Assembly (NCBI GenBank): GCA_016841425.1
Contig: JAENZE010000014.1
Location: 36,407 to 100,406, forward strand
Source of the DNA: Syntrophomonas sp.
GTDB taxonomy: Bacteria > Bacillota > Syntrophomonadia > Syntrophomonadales > Syntrophomonadaceae
Direction: 5' to 3'
Length of the DNA: 64,000 bases
Shown here in pieces: positions 56,243 through 64,000 of this stretch; position 1 is the first letter of the stretch, and each line of letters starts with the position of its first letter. The notes under the pieces were generated by a model. That model was not told the DNA's origin. It saw nothing but the letters and a program-made list of their open reading frames with translations, and searched no databases. Position numbers and translations under genes: made by a program.

Positions 56243-59086
56243 TCAGCTTAATATTTGTCTAAGATATTTACCAGTATAGGATTCTGGTACTGCAGCGACT
56301 TGTTCCGGAGAACCCTGGGTTACAATCTGTCCCCCCTGCTCTCCGCCTTCCGGCCCCAGGTCGATGATATAATCGGCTGATTTTATCACATCCAGGTTAT
56401 GTTCAATCACCAGAACTGTATTGCCGTGGTCCACCAGCCGATTTAATACATCCAGCAGGTGCCGCACATCTTCTTTATGCAGCCCGGTAGTCGGTTCATC
56501 TAATATATATAAGGTTTTTCCGGTTGCTCTTTTGGAGAGTTCTGTGGCCAGCTTGACCCTCTGAGCCTCACCCCCGGAAAGGCTGGGAGCAGGTTGTCCC
56601 AGTCGAATATATCCTAAACCTACATCTTGCAATACTTTCAGTTTGCGGTGCACTTTGTTTATATTTTCAAAAAAATCTACCGCCTCATCCACAGTCATAT
56701 CCAAAACATCTGCGATAGTCTTGCCCTTATATTTTATTTCCAGGGTTTCTCTATTATATCTTTTACCTTTACACACTTCGCAGGGAACATAAACATCGGG
56801 CAAAAAGTGCATCTCGATTTTTATTATCCCATCTCCTGAACAGGCCTCACAGCGCCCGCCCCGAACGTTAAAGCTAAAGCGGCCCGGTTTATATCCTCTT
56901 ACCCGAGACTCGGTAACATTAGAGAACAAATCTCTGATGCCATCAAAAGCCCCGGTATAAGTAGCGGGATTAGAACGAGGGGTACGGCCTATCGGTGACT
57001 GGTCTATGTTGATCACCCGATCGATAGCCTCAATTCCTTCTATGGTCCGGTGCTGTCCGGGACGGTATCTTATCGAAGTCCGGGGCTGCTGGCGGGACAG
57101 CTTGCCCATTAGAGCTGGATATATTATTTCCTGCACCAGAGTACTCTTGCCAGATCCAGATACCCCGGTAACCAACACCAGCTGGCCCAGGGGGATATCA
57201 ACATCGATATTCTTTAAGTTATGCTGCTCTGCTCCCAGTATCCGCAGGGATTTACTATTGCCCTCTCTCCTGCTGGCTGGAGTTGCTATCTTTCTCCGAC
57301 CGGACAAATACTGAGCAGTAAGTGATTCTTCTGCCAGCATAATATCCTCTACACTGCCTTGAGCAACTATCTGTCCGCCATGTATACCGGCAAAGGGACC
57401 GATATCTATTACATAGTCGGCATTCAATATAGTATCCTCATCATGTTCTACTACTATCACGGTATTGCCTATATCCCGCAGTCTTTTTAAGGTTTCCAGG
57501 AGACGGTCATTGTCCCGGGGATGCAGACCAATACTCGGTTCATCCAAGACATAGAGCACCCCCACCAGGCTGGAGCCTACCTGAGTGGCCAGTCGTATCC
57601 GCTGGGCTTCTCCGCCAGAAAGGCTGCCAGCGGCTCTGTCCAGGGTCAGATAATCCAGACCCACATCTATAAGAAACTTCAATCTGGATTGAATCTCTTT
57701 GATTACTTGCCGGGCGACAAGAGTATCTCTTTCATTTAACTTCAGATCCTCAAAAAACCGGGCCGCCTTGTTTACAGCCATAGAGGTGATATCATTTATG
57801 GATTTACTTTCGATAAGAACCCACAGCATCTCCCTTTTTAACCTCTTTCCTTTACACTGGGGGCAGAGGCTGGTAGTCATATATTTTTCAATTTCTTCCC
57901 GGGAAGCATCAGATTTAGTTTCATGATAACGACGTTTGAGATTGTTCATAACCCCTTCATAACTGGAGCGAAAAGAGTGCCTTTCCCCATAGGAGTTAAT
58001 ATAATTAATTTTAAAACGTTCCTCGCCGTTTCCATATAGTATTGTGTTTAGCTGCTTCTTACTCAGCTCCTTCAAAGGAACGTTCATAGGTATCTGCTGC
58101 CGATCGGCCATAGCATTCAAAATCTGATTATAATAAGTATAGAGATTATTGGACCAGGGTACCACCGCTCCATCCTGCAGGCTTTTTTCCAGGTTCAGCA
58201 CCAGGTTAGGATCTAATTCTCTTTTTTCTCCCAAACCGTCACATTCGGGACAAGCACCAAAAGGACTGTTAAAAGAGAACATTCGGGGGCTTAAATCAGG
58301 CAGGCTGAAGCCACAGTGGGCACAGGCGAAGACCTGGCTATAGACCATATCCTCCTCACTGCCGTCATCTTTGATAAGCTTGACTACTACGCTGCCTTCT
58401 CCCATTTCAAAGGCCAGCTCCAATGACTCTGCCAGCCGGCTGCGGATGCCGTCTTTTATCACCAGACGGTCAATCACCGCGCTGATATCGTGCTTTTTAT
58501 TTTTCTCCAGGTTAATCTCTTCGTCCGAGGTATACTCATATCCGTCCACCATCACCCGGATAAACCCTTCGCGGAACAGGTTCTGCAGTACTTTTCGGTG
58601 TTCACCCTTTTGGCTCTTTATTACGGGAGCCAGCAGCTTGATCCTGCTGTTTTCTTCCAGCTGCAGCAAACTATCTACTACCTGGTCTACCGTCTGTCTT
58701 TCGATAGGCACCTCACAGTTAGGGCAATGCGGTTTTCCCACCCGAGCATACATCAAGCGGAGATAGTCGTATATTTCAGTTACTGTGCCTACCGTTGAGC
58801 GAGGATTATTAGAGGTTGATTTCTGGTCTATAGAAATGGACGGGGATAATCCTTCTATATAATCTACATCCGGTTTATCCATCTGGCCCAGGAATTGTCG
58901 GGCATAAGTAGACAGGGATTCCACGTAACGGCGCTGGCCTTCACTGTAGATCGTGTCAAAAGCCAGGCTTGATTTGCCGGAGCCGGACACTCCGGTAAAT
59001 ACCACCAGTTTATCCCGGGGTATGGTCACATCGATATTTTTTAAATTGTGTTCCCGAGCCCCTTTAACATAGATATAATCTTTCAC
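56243..59086 (-). CDS. uvrA: Excinuclease ABC subunit A
   Basis: 947 aa, full length. Two ABC ATPase modules: Walker [13 protein letters not shown] near 31 and [12 protein letters not shown] near 640, each with an [10 protein letters not shown] signature. Zinc fingers CPNCEVPIE and [13 protein letters not shown] with [12 protein letters not shown] start at 59086 behind GGGAGAG. It scans DNA for damage and loads UvrB. It is transcribed after uvrB. Confidence 0.97.
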   Translation of the reverse strand: MKDYIYVKGAREHNLKNIDVTIPRDKLVVFTGVSGSGKSSLAFDTIYSEGQRRYVESLSTYARQFLGQMDKPDVDYIEGLSPSISIDQKSTSNNPRSTVGTVTEIYDYLRLMYARVGKPHCPNCEVPIERQTVDQVVDSLLQLEENSRIKLLAPVIKSQKGEHRKVLQNLFREGFIRVMVDGYEYTSDEEINLEKNKKHDISAVIDRLVIKDGIRSRLAESLELAFEMGEGSVVVKLIKDDGSEEDMVYSQVFACAHCGFSLPDLSPRMFSFNSPFGACPECDGLGEKRELDPNLVLNLEKSLQDGAVVPWSNNLYTYYNQILNAMADRQQIPMNVPLKELSKKQLNTILYGNGEERFKINYINSYGERHSFRSSYEGVMNNLKRRYHETKSDASREEIEKYMTTSLCPQCKGKRLKREMLWVLIESKSINDITSMAVNKAARFFEDLKLNERDTLVARQVIKEIQSRLKFLIDVGLDYLTLDRAAGSLSGGEAQRIRLATQVGSSLVGVLYVLDEPSIGLHPRDNDRLLETLKRLRDIGNTVIVVEHDEDTILNADYVIDIGPFAGIHGGQIVAQGSVEDIMLAEESLTAQYLSGRRKIATPASRREGNSKSLRILGAEQHNLKNIDVDIPLGQLVLVTGVSGSGKSTLVQEIIYPALMGKLSRQQPRTSIRYRPGQHRTIEGIEAIDRVINIDQSPIGRTPRSNPATYTGAFDGIRDLFSNVTESRVRGYKPGRFSFNVRGGRCEACSGDGIIKIEMHFLPDVYVPCEVCKGKRYNRETLEIKYKGKTIADVLDMTVDEAVDFFENINKVHRKLKVLQDVGLGYIRLGQPAPSLSGGEAQRVKLATELSKRATGKTLYILDEPTTGLHKEDVRHLLDVLNRLVDHGNTVLVIEHNLDVIKSADYIIDLGPEGGEQGGQIVTQGSPEQVAAVPESYTGKYLRQILS

Positions 59087-59106
59087 TTAAATCTCTCCCG
59101 TTTAAG

Positions 59107-59150
59107 TGTCACGGGGACGGGTTCTTCTGACGCACTTTACCTCCGTGACA
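59107..59150. repeat. REP-like palindrome between uvrB and uvrA
   Basis: TGTCACGG (59107-59114) pairs with CCGTGACA (59143-59150). The core GGGGACGGGTTCTTCTGACG resembles the MITE outer TIR (GACAAGGGGACGG), suggesting a solo end or a related palindromic family. It could also be a transcript hairpin between the two genes. Confidence 0.6.
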
Positions 59151-59224
59151 GTTCTTGTTATTCTAATTCCCTGATCGATACTTCCTGCTGTCTCTGCCAA
59201 TGCCGCCCTCCCTTATTCAAAGGG

Positions 59225-61219
59225 TCAGCGTCTCTTTCTCCGGCTCTTTTTGGGAGGCTCCTGCAGCTGTTTGATCATGTCTCTGAGTTCTGCCGCCTTC
59301 TCAAAATCGAGCTTTTCAGCCGCAGCAACCATTTCCCGCTGCATTTCCGCTGCTAACCTGAGCCGTTCCTCACTTTTCATCCCGGTAAAATTACTGATGT
59401 CATATTCTGTCGGTTCTTCTGCGATAGTTGCTTCAATAGCCTGATAAACTGCCTTTTTTATGCTCTCCGGAGTTATATTATGAATCCGGTTATATTCTAT
59501 CTGCTTGTTCCGCCTCCGGTCAGTCTCCTCTATAGCTTGCTTCATAGACGGTGTACTCCGGTCCGCATACATTATTACTTTTCCCTCTACATTTCGCGCC
59601 GCTCGGCCAATAGTCTGTATCAGGGAACGTTCTGATCTTAAAAACCCCTCTTTATCCGCGTCTAATATGGCCACCAGGGCTACCTCAGGCAAGTCCAGGC
59701 CTTCCCGCAGCAGGTTAATCCCTACCAGAACATCGAATACCCCGGAACGGAGGTCCCGTAAAATATCCAGTCTTTCCAGGGCATCTATATCAGAATGCAA
59801 ATATCTCACTCTTATTTTAGCATCAGCCAGATAGTCACAAAGATCTTCGGCCATCCGTTTGGTCAGGGTGGTAACCAGGACCCGGAAGCCCCGGGCCACT
59901 TTTTGCCGGATATTTTCCATTAAATCGTCAATCTGGTTCTCAGTTGGTTTAACTTCTATCTCCGGGTCCACCAGTCCGGTAGGTCGTATAATCTGTTCTG
60001 CTATGCAGCTGCTTCTCTCCATTTCATAAGCTCCGGGAGTAGCACTTACATATATTACTTGCTTAATCTTATGGTTAAACTCTTCAAACTTCAGTGGTCG
60101 ATTGTCCAGGGCTGAGGGCAGACGAAAGCCAAAATCTACCAGGTTTTGTTTGCGTACCCGGTCTCCTTCATACATACCTCTCACCTGAGGAACCCCGATG
60201 TGAGACTCATCCATGAACAGGAGATAGTCGGACGGGAAGAAATCTATTAAAGTATAGGGAGGTTCTCCCGTCTTCCTTCCGGTAATATAGCGGGAATAGT
60301 TTTCTATACCTTTACAATACCCAACTTCTTTAATCATTTCCAGGTCATAGCGAGTCCTCTGACCAATGCGCTGAGCCTCCAGAAGCTGCCCGGTACTCTT
60401 AAAGTGTTCTATCTGGAGTTCTAACTCCTGCTCTATTTCTTCTGCTGCTGCCAGCATATTATCCCGGGTAGTTACGAAATGCGATGCCGGAAAAATCATG
60501 ACATGTATCCTCCGGCCCAAAATTTCACCGGTCAGCGGGTTGAATTCTATCATCCGTTCTATTTCATCCCCGAAAAACTCAACTCTTATAGCTTTCTCAC
60601 CGCTGGAAGCCGGGAATATCTCTACCACATCACCTCTGACCCGGAAAGTCCCTCGAAAAAAAGCCACCTCGTTGCGCTCATACTGGATGTGAACTAGATT
60701 TCTCAACAGATCATCCCGCCCCATAGTCATACCAGGCCGCAATGAAACTGCCAGTTCATAATAATCCTGGGGAGCGCCCAGGCCATAGATACATGAGACA
60801 CTGGCTACGATTATCACATCTCTCCGTTCCAGCAAGCCTGCGGTAGCTGAATGCCTGAGCTTGTCTATTTCATCATTTATCGAAGAATCTTTTTCTATGT
60901 AGGTATCAGTCTGAGGTACATAAGCCTCAGGCTGGTAATAATCATAGTAACTGATAAAATACTCTACTGCGTTTTCTGGAAAATACTGTTTAAATTCTGA
61001 ATAAAGCTGTCCGGCCAGAGTTTTATTAGGCGCCATCACCAGGGCCGGCCGCTGCAGTTCCTCAATAATTCTGGCCATGGTAAAAGTTTTTCCCGATCCA
61101 GTGACTCCTAATAGTACCTGTTCCCGATTACCGTTCATTATCCCCTGAACCAAATTGGCAATCGCCTGGGGCTGATCCCCGGTAGCAGTATATGCTGAAT
61201 GCAGTTTAAATTTATTCAT
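59225..61219 (-). CDS. uvrB: Excinuclease ABC subunit B
   Basis: 664 aa from ATG 61219 (AGGAGAGG SD; an 8-codon extension lacks one). Helicase motifs: Walker [12 protein letters not shown] near 40, DESHIG near 335, the beta-hairpin region [12 protein letters not shown] near 85, and the C-terminal UVR domain ([20 protein letters not shown]). It verifies damage and recruits UvrC. A four-box DnaA-like array lies 17 bp upstream of its start. Confidence 0.97.
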   Translation of the reverse strand: MNKFKLHSAYTATGDQPQAIANLVQGIMNGNREQVLLGVTGSGKTFTMARIIEELQRPALVMAPNKTLAGQLYSEFKQYFPENAVEYFISYYDYYQPEAYVPQTDTYIEKDSSINDEIDKLRHSATAGLLERRDVIIVASVSCIYGLGAPQDYYELAVSLRPGMTMGRDDLLRNLVHIQYERNEVAFFRGTFRVRGDVVEIFPASSGEKAIRVEFFGDEIERMIEFNPLTGEILGRRIHVMIFPASHFVTTRDNMLAAAEEIEQELELQIEHFKSTGQLLEAQRIGQRTRYDLEMIKEVGYCKGIENYSRYITGRKTGEPPYTLIDFFPSDYLLFMDESHIGVPQVRGMYEGDRVRKQNLVDFGFRLPSALDNRPLKFEEFNHKIKQVIYVSATPGAYEMERSSCIAEQIIRPTGLVDPEIEVKPTENQIDDLMENIRQKVARGFRVLVTTLTKRMAEDLCDYLADAKIRVRYLHSDIDALERLDILRDLRSGVFDVLVGINLLREGLDLPEVALVAILDADKEGFLRSERSLIQTIGRAARNVEGKVIMYADRSTPSMKQAIEETDRRRNKQIEYNRIHNITPESIKKAVYQAIEATIAEEPTEYDISNFTGMKSEERLRLAAEMQREMVAAAEKLDFEKAAELRDMIKQLQEPPKKSRRKRR

Positions 61220-61235
61220 ATTTACCTCTCCTGGG

Positions 61236-61277
61236 TTGTCCACCTGTTATCCACCTATTGTCCACTTGTTATCCACA
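61236..61277. promoter_or_regulatory. Array of four DnaA-box-like 9-mers upstream of uvrB
   Basis: TTGTCCACC (61236), TTATCCACC (61247), TTGTCCACT (61258) and TTATCCACA (61269) are spaced exactly 11 bp apart on the plus strand. The last is the perfect DnaA-box consensus; the others differ by one or two bases. Helical phasing suggests cooperative binding. It lies between the ATPase terminator and uvrB, so DnaA may control the uvrB promoter. No -10 with a good -35 could be assigned. Confidence 0.75.
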
Positions 61278-61300
61278 TCTTTCTAATAAATAATAACAAA

Positions 61301-61323
61301 AGTATTGGGAAAATCCCAATACT
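61301..61323 (-). terminator. Rho-independent terminator after the ATPase gene
   Basis: AGTATTGGG and CCCAATACT pair around AAAAT. On the minus strand it is followed by TTTGTTATTATTTATT. It lies 35 bp after the ATPase stop and separates it from uvrB. Confidence 0.85.
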
Positions 61324-61357
61324 ATAAATTTACATTTAAAGCTTGAGCTAGTATTAA

Positions 61358-62440
61358 CTAATTTTTTTCCCCCACATTGAGTATTGTATCAAGAATCTCC
61401 AGTCTTTTCCTTTCTGCTGTTTCAAAATTCATAGCTGTGGAATATAAGCGCTTCAAATTCTTCCTGGCTCTGTGGGCAGTTTCCAGCTCAGCCTGAGCTT
61501 GTAGCAAAAGGCTTTCATATTGCCGCCCGAACCCGGTGTAGTCCTGCTCCTGCTGATATAACTGATCCAGACATTCCGCCATGTCGATTATTCTATCCCC
61601 GGGACGTATAGATATTTCCATATCGCCGGCGTCGATGATAGCCAGCTGAGGATGAGTGATGATTAACATACTTACTCTCAGCGGATTTAGTCCACAATGG
61701 TAATATTCCACAAAATAACCGGCTTCTCTAGCTCTAAGGGCCATTTCTTCTATCACTTTCCCCGCCCCAGGCCTGCCTTTTAATAGATACCTTATTTTAC
61801 AGCGGCTGCTTATCTCATCGACATAATTTATAACCCCTTCCGGGGTAACCGAGGTAGCAAAATAATGCTTTTCACCCGACTGCTCTTTAAGGATTTCGTT
61901 TTCCAATCTGCTGATCAACTGCTGCAGCTTGTTTTCATCAAGTCTTTCGTCACTGGCCTGCAGAAGTTCTTCTTTTATTAGAGAAGCCTGATGCAATATG
62001 CTGCCCGCAAGCAGGCTCTGCCTTTCAACCTGATCTATCAGATCTATAATTTCCTGCCCATATTTATTTACGCTCGATTCATCCAGGTATTCTGATAGAT
62101 TTATTATAGAGCCGGTGAGGCCAGGGTATTTAGGATCGATGGCAACCGGCAGATTCCCATTTACTATTGCCGTAGCTATTTGGGAGATGTATACCCCCTC
62201 TGGATTTATAGGATCCTCGGCCGACATCCAAAACTCTACTGCATAACCCTGTTCAGAAAGGGAATCCCCCAGAGATCTTATAAAAGTTGACTTTCCAGCC
62301 CCAGGTGCTCCTTTAAGTACAAAGATTTTCCTTACTCCCTCCAGTAAACCAGGAATAAAAGTATAAAACCCTTTTCCGGTATGGCTGCTGGTAAACACAT
62401 ACCTGATCTTTCCCTTACCGCCCAAATATAAAACCTCCAT
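61358..62440 (-). CDS. Two-P-loop ATPase of unknown role
   Basis: 360 aa. Two nucleotide-binding loops: GAPGAGKST near residue 45 and the variant GRPGAGK near 222, in two repeated halves (each followed by a VEFWMSAED / VEYYHCGLN block). It matches a family of predicted ATPases seen in spore-forming Firmicutes (PRK06851-like), whose function is not established. It lies in the uvr region but ends at its own terminator, so a DNA-repair role is not implied. Confidence 0.85.
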   Translation of the reverse strand: MEVLYLGGKGKIRYVFTSSHTGKGFYTFIPGLLEGVRKIFVLKGAPGAGKSTFIRSLGDSLSEQGYAVEFWMSAEDPINPEGVYISQIATAIVNGNLPVAIDPKYPGLTGSIINLSEYLDESSVNKYGQEIIDLIDQVERQSLLAGSILHQASLIKEELLQASDERLDENKLQQLISRLENEILKEQSGEKHYFATSVTPEGVINYVDEISSRCKIRYLLKGRPGAGKVIEEMALRAREAGYFVEYYHCGLNPLRVSMLIITHPQLAIIDAGDMEISIRPGDRIIDMAECLDQLYQQEQDYTGFGRQYESLLLQAQAELETAHRARKNLKRLYSTAMNFETAERKRLEILDTILNVGEKN

Positions 62441-62660
62441 TTGCCTGCCCGTATATTCCTTACTAATATATTCAGGGTAGTGCCAAAATGTGAACAGTTT
62501 TTGGTGGTGGAGTCAGTTTCTAGCTGTAGGTACTAACTTACAAACTCAACCAAACATACCTGTATGACACAAGTGCAGAAGAAAAATGTACGGATGAATG
62601 CTTAAGACCGCTTGGGCCCGGTCTTACTTTCTCCATATAAGTTAGCTGGTAAGTAATAGG

Positions 62661-63872
62661 TTAGTTCCTGGCACCATACTTTAGTTTTTGCCAGAGGGTA
62701 CGGACCAGGTTGAAGATTTTGTCTTCAGGCAGAATTACATACCTGGCCACGGGTTCCTCCGGTACCGGGATTATACCGGGTTCATCCTGGCTGCCTTCAG
62801 GCAAACTAATATCAATCAATCTATCTGCTCTTCTTATTGTCAGCTGAACATTGCTGGCAGTGCGAATCAATTCTCTTACTAACGAATAATGATCTACATT
62901 AAATCCATTAACAGTTAAAATAATATCTCTTTCAACGATACCTGCTTGATGAGCCGGGCTTCCTTTTCTTACATTGAGAACTCTTACCCCCGTCTGGCTT
63001 CTGGTATACAAAGGTTTACGGTTATGTTCCTCCCGCATTCCCAGCCAGATAACCAGTTCATGGCCCAGGGGAGAAAATAAAGCTGCTGCTATGGCTAGTA
63101 TCGGCATTCGACAGGATAGACAGGCCAACAGCAGAAGGGTCAGGCTGTAAATAAACAAGTTGCGGGCAGATTTCTTAACTCTCCAGGCAGGGGGGCTGGT
63201 GGTAGTTATTTCCCCGTATCCCAGTATCGCAACTACCGGCAGCAGAGTATAGGTCTGGTCAACTATATCCGAATACCCCTGCAATAGCGGCCACCATTGA
63301 GGCATAGCCAATCCGTCGGCTGGATTGATGCTGGATACCCCTACTAAAGCCATAAGGGGGAGCGGCCAGAATTTTTGCAGATTAAAGCCACCCACGATCT
63401 GGTCCTTTTTCTTCACATATAATGGAATGGGATAACTATGACCATTTATTAAAATCAGAAAGCTTTCGATCATATGCAGTATAGCTACTAGTGCTAAAAG
63501 ATGAGGGATGCTGATATCCGGGCAGGAGAACAGGAGGCTGAATAGGGACAGAATGCCAGCTGCATAGGCAAAACACAAAAAGCGCGGATTGATCAGCATT
63601 AACAGCAGGGCCAGGGCCCACAGATAAGCAAATCCTATATTTTCCAGGTTTATGCCAACTATAATCAGCAATATGCTTCCCAGACAGCCACCTAAAATAC
63701 CAACCATGGATGATAAAAATGCCGAGCGCAGAAAAAGCCGATCATTGCTTTTAATAAGCTTTTCGCTCATGTTCTCCAGTCGTTTATACTGCCAGCAAAC
63801 TATAGTGAAGAGAAGCAAATATACCGCAATAAAAAAGGGCGAAGTAATTGTTTCCATCACTACTCGCCCCAT
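62661..63872 (-). CDS. MinJ-like PDZ membrane protein
   Basis: About 403 aa from ATG 63872. A second in-frame ATG at 63857 is equally possible. The longer open frame upstream is repeat sequence. Seven to eight hydrophobic segments cover the first 280 residues, followed by a PDZ domain (about 300-375: GVRVLNVRKGSPAHQAGIVE, then ERDIILTVNGFNVDHYS). In Bacillus, MinJ bridges DivIVA and MinD and lies in the same genomic region downstream of uvrB. A division-site role here is inferred. The MITE copy 3 starts 58 bp upstream. Confidence 0.75.
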   Translation of the reverse strand: MGRVVMETITSPFFIAVYLLLFTIVCWQYKRLENMSEKLIKSNDRLFLRSAFLSSMVGILGGCLGSILLIIVGINLENIGFAYLWALALLLMLINPRFLCFAYAAGILSLFSLLFSCPDISIPHLLALVAILHMIESFLILINGHSYPIPLYVKKKDQIVGGFNLQKFWPLPLMALVGVSSINPADGLAMPQWWPLLQGYSDIVDQTYTLLPVVAILGYGEITTTSPPAWRVKKSARNLFIYSLTLLLLACLSCRMPILAIAAALFSPLGHELVIWLGMREEHNRKPLYTRSQTGVRVLNVRKGSPAHQAGIVERDIILTVNGFNVDHYSLVRELIRTASNVQLTIRRADRLIDISLPEGSQDEPGIIPVPEEPVARYVILPEDKIFNLVRTLWQKLKYGARN

Positions 63873-63930
63873 CAATGACAATAATCCTGTCAGCAGATCC
63901 AAATATCTTTTCCTCCCTATTGGCCTTTTA

Positions 63931-64000
63931 GGTGACAAGGGGACGGTCCGAGACCACTGAAAAAGTCCCAAAACTTCGCCAGGGTATGTATAAATATACT
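63931..64000. mobile_element. MITE-like element copy 3, cut by window edge
   Basis: The first 70 bp match copy 2 base for base apart from one change: GGTGACAAGGGGACGGTCCG, ACCACTGAAAAAG and the inner GGGTATGTATAAATATAC. The rest lies outside the window. It sits upstream of the MinJ-like gene, whose leader could be affected by it. Confidence 0.9.

Noticed and set aside
61236..61357. LexA/SOS box upstream of uvrB
   Set aside because: No GAAC-N4-GTTC pattern was found. The visible repeats are DnaA-box-like.
62661..63971. Long N-terminal form of the MinJ-like protein (starts MGLFQWSRTV)
   Set aside because: The extra residues are encoded by MITE TIR sequence (copy 3). An internal start is more likely.

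Overview
The window looks like a chromosomal stretch of a low-to-mid GC anaerobic Firmicute of the class Clostridia. The reasons are the cggR-gap-pgk-tpiA-gpmI-eno glycolytic operon, the rapZ-yvcK-whiA block, a darA-type c-di-AMP receptor, rpoN, a K+-dependent membrane pyrophosphatase and a MinJ-like PDZ protein. A Syntrophomonas-type bacterium would fit, but that is inference from gene content. Almost all genes lie on the minus strand.

Region 1 (1-18.4 kb) is a defence island that reads as one minus-strand transcription unit. In transcription order it holds a CoiA-like nuclease, a complete type 1 BREX system (brxA, brxB, brxC, pglX, pglZ, brxL), an AbiGi-family protein, a SEFIR-domain protein, a radical SAM/SPASM enzyme, a PqqD-like recognition protein, a 44-residue Cys-rich precursor peptide and a two-TM coiled-coil membrane protein cut by the window edge. 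The gaps are 1-105 bp. A RiPP cassette at the tail of a BREX/SEFIR operon is the most unusual biological combination here.

Region 2 (18.4-26.7 kb) is a decayed mobile-element zone. It contains a small HTH gene pair with a near-consensus promoter, IS21 istA/istB remnants, hypothetical genes, a tyrosine recombinase next to a long palindrome, several strong hairpins, and a large serine recombinase. The recombinase reading frame runs antisense into the 3' end of ssrA (tmRNA), which indicates site-specific integration there.

Region 3 (26.7-64 kb) is core genome. It runs ssrA-smpB, a broken methyltransferase, an aminotransferase, rnr, an HD protein, an esterase, hppA, secG, the glycolytic operon with cggR, darA, a ClC channel, rpoN, whiA-yvcK-rapZ, a PHP protein, a sugar-phosphate isomerase, two HAD phosphatases, a holin-like membrane protein, uvrC, uvrA, uvrB, a two-P-loop ATPase and a MinJ-like protein.

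Three copies (one truncated by the window edge) of a ~310-bp element are scattered through the core region at 29.65, 55.93 and 63.93 kb. They have ~35-bp terminal inverted repeats, and the two complete copies have a near-identical interior with nested complementary arms and two GNRA-type tetraloops. This looks like a MITE-like carrier of a structured RNA. A four-unit array of DnaA-box-like 9-mers at exact 11-bp spacing lies just upstream of uvrB.
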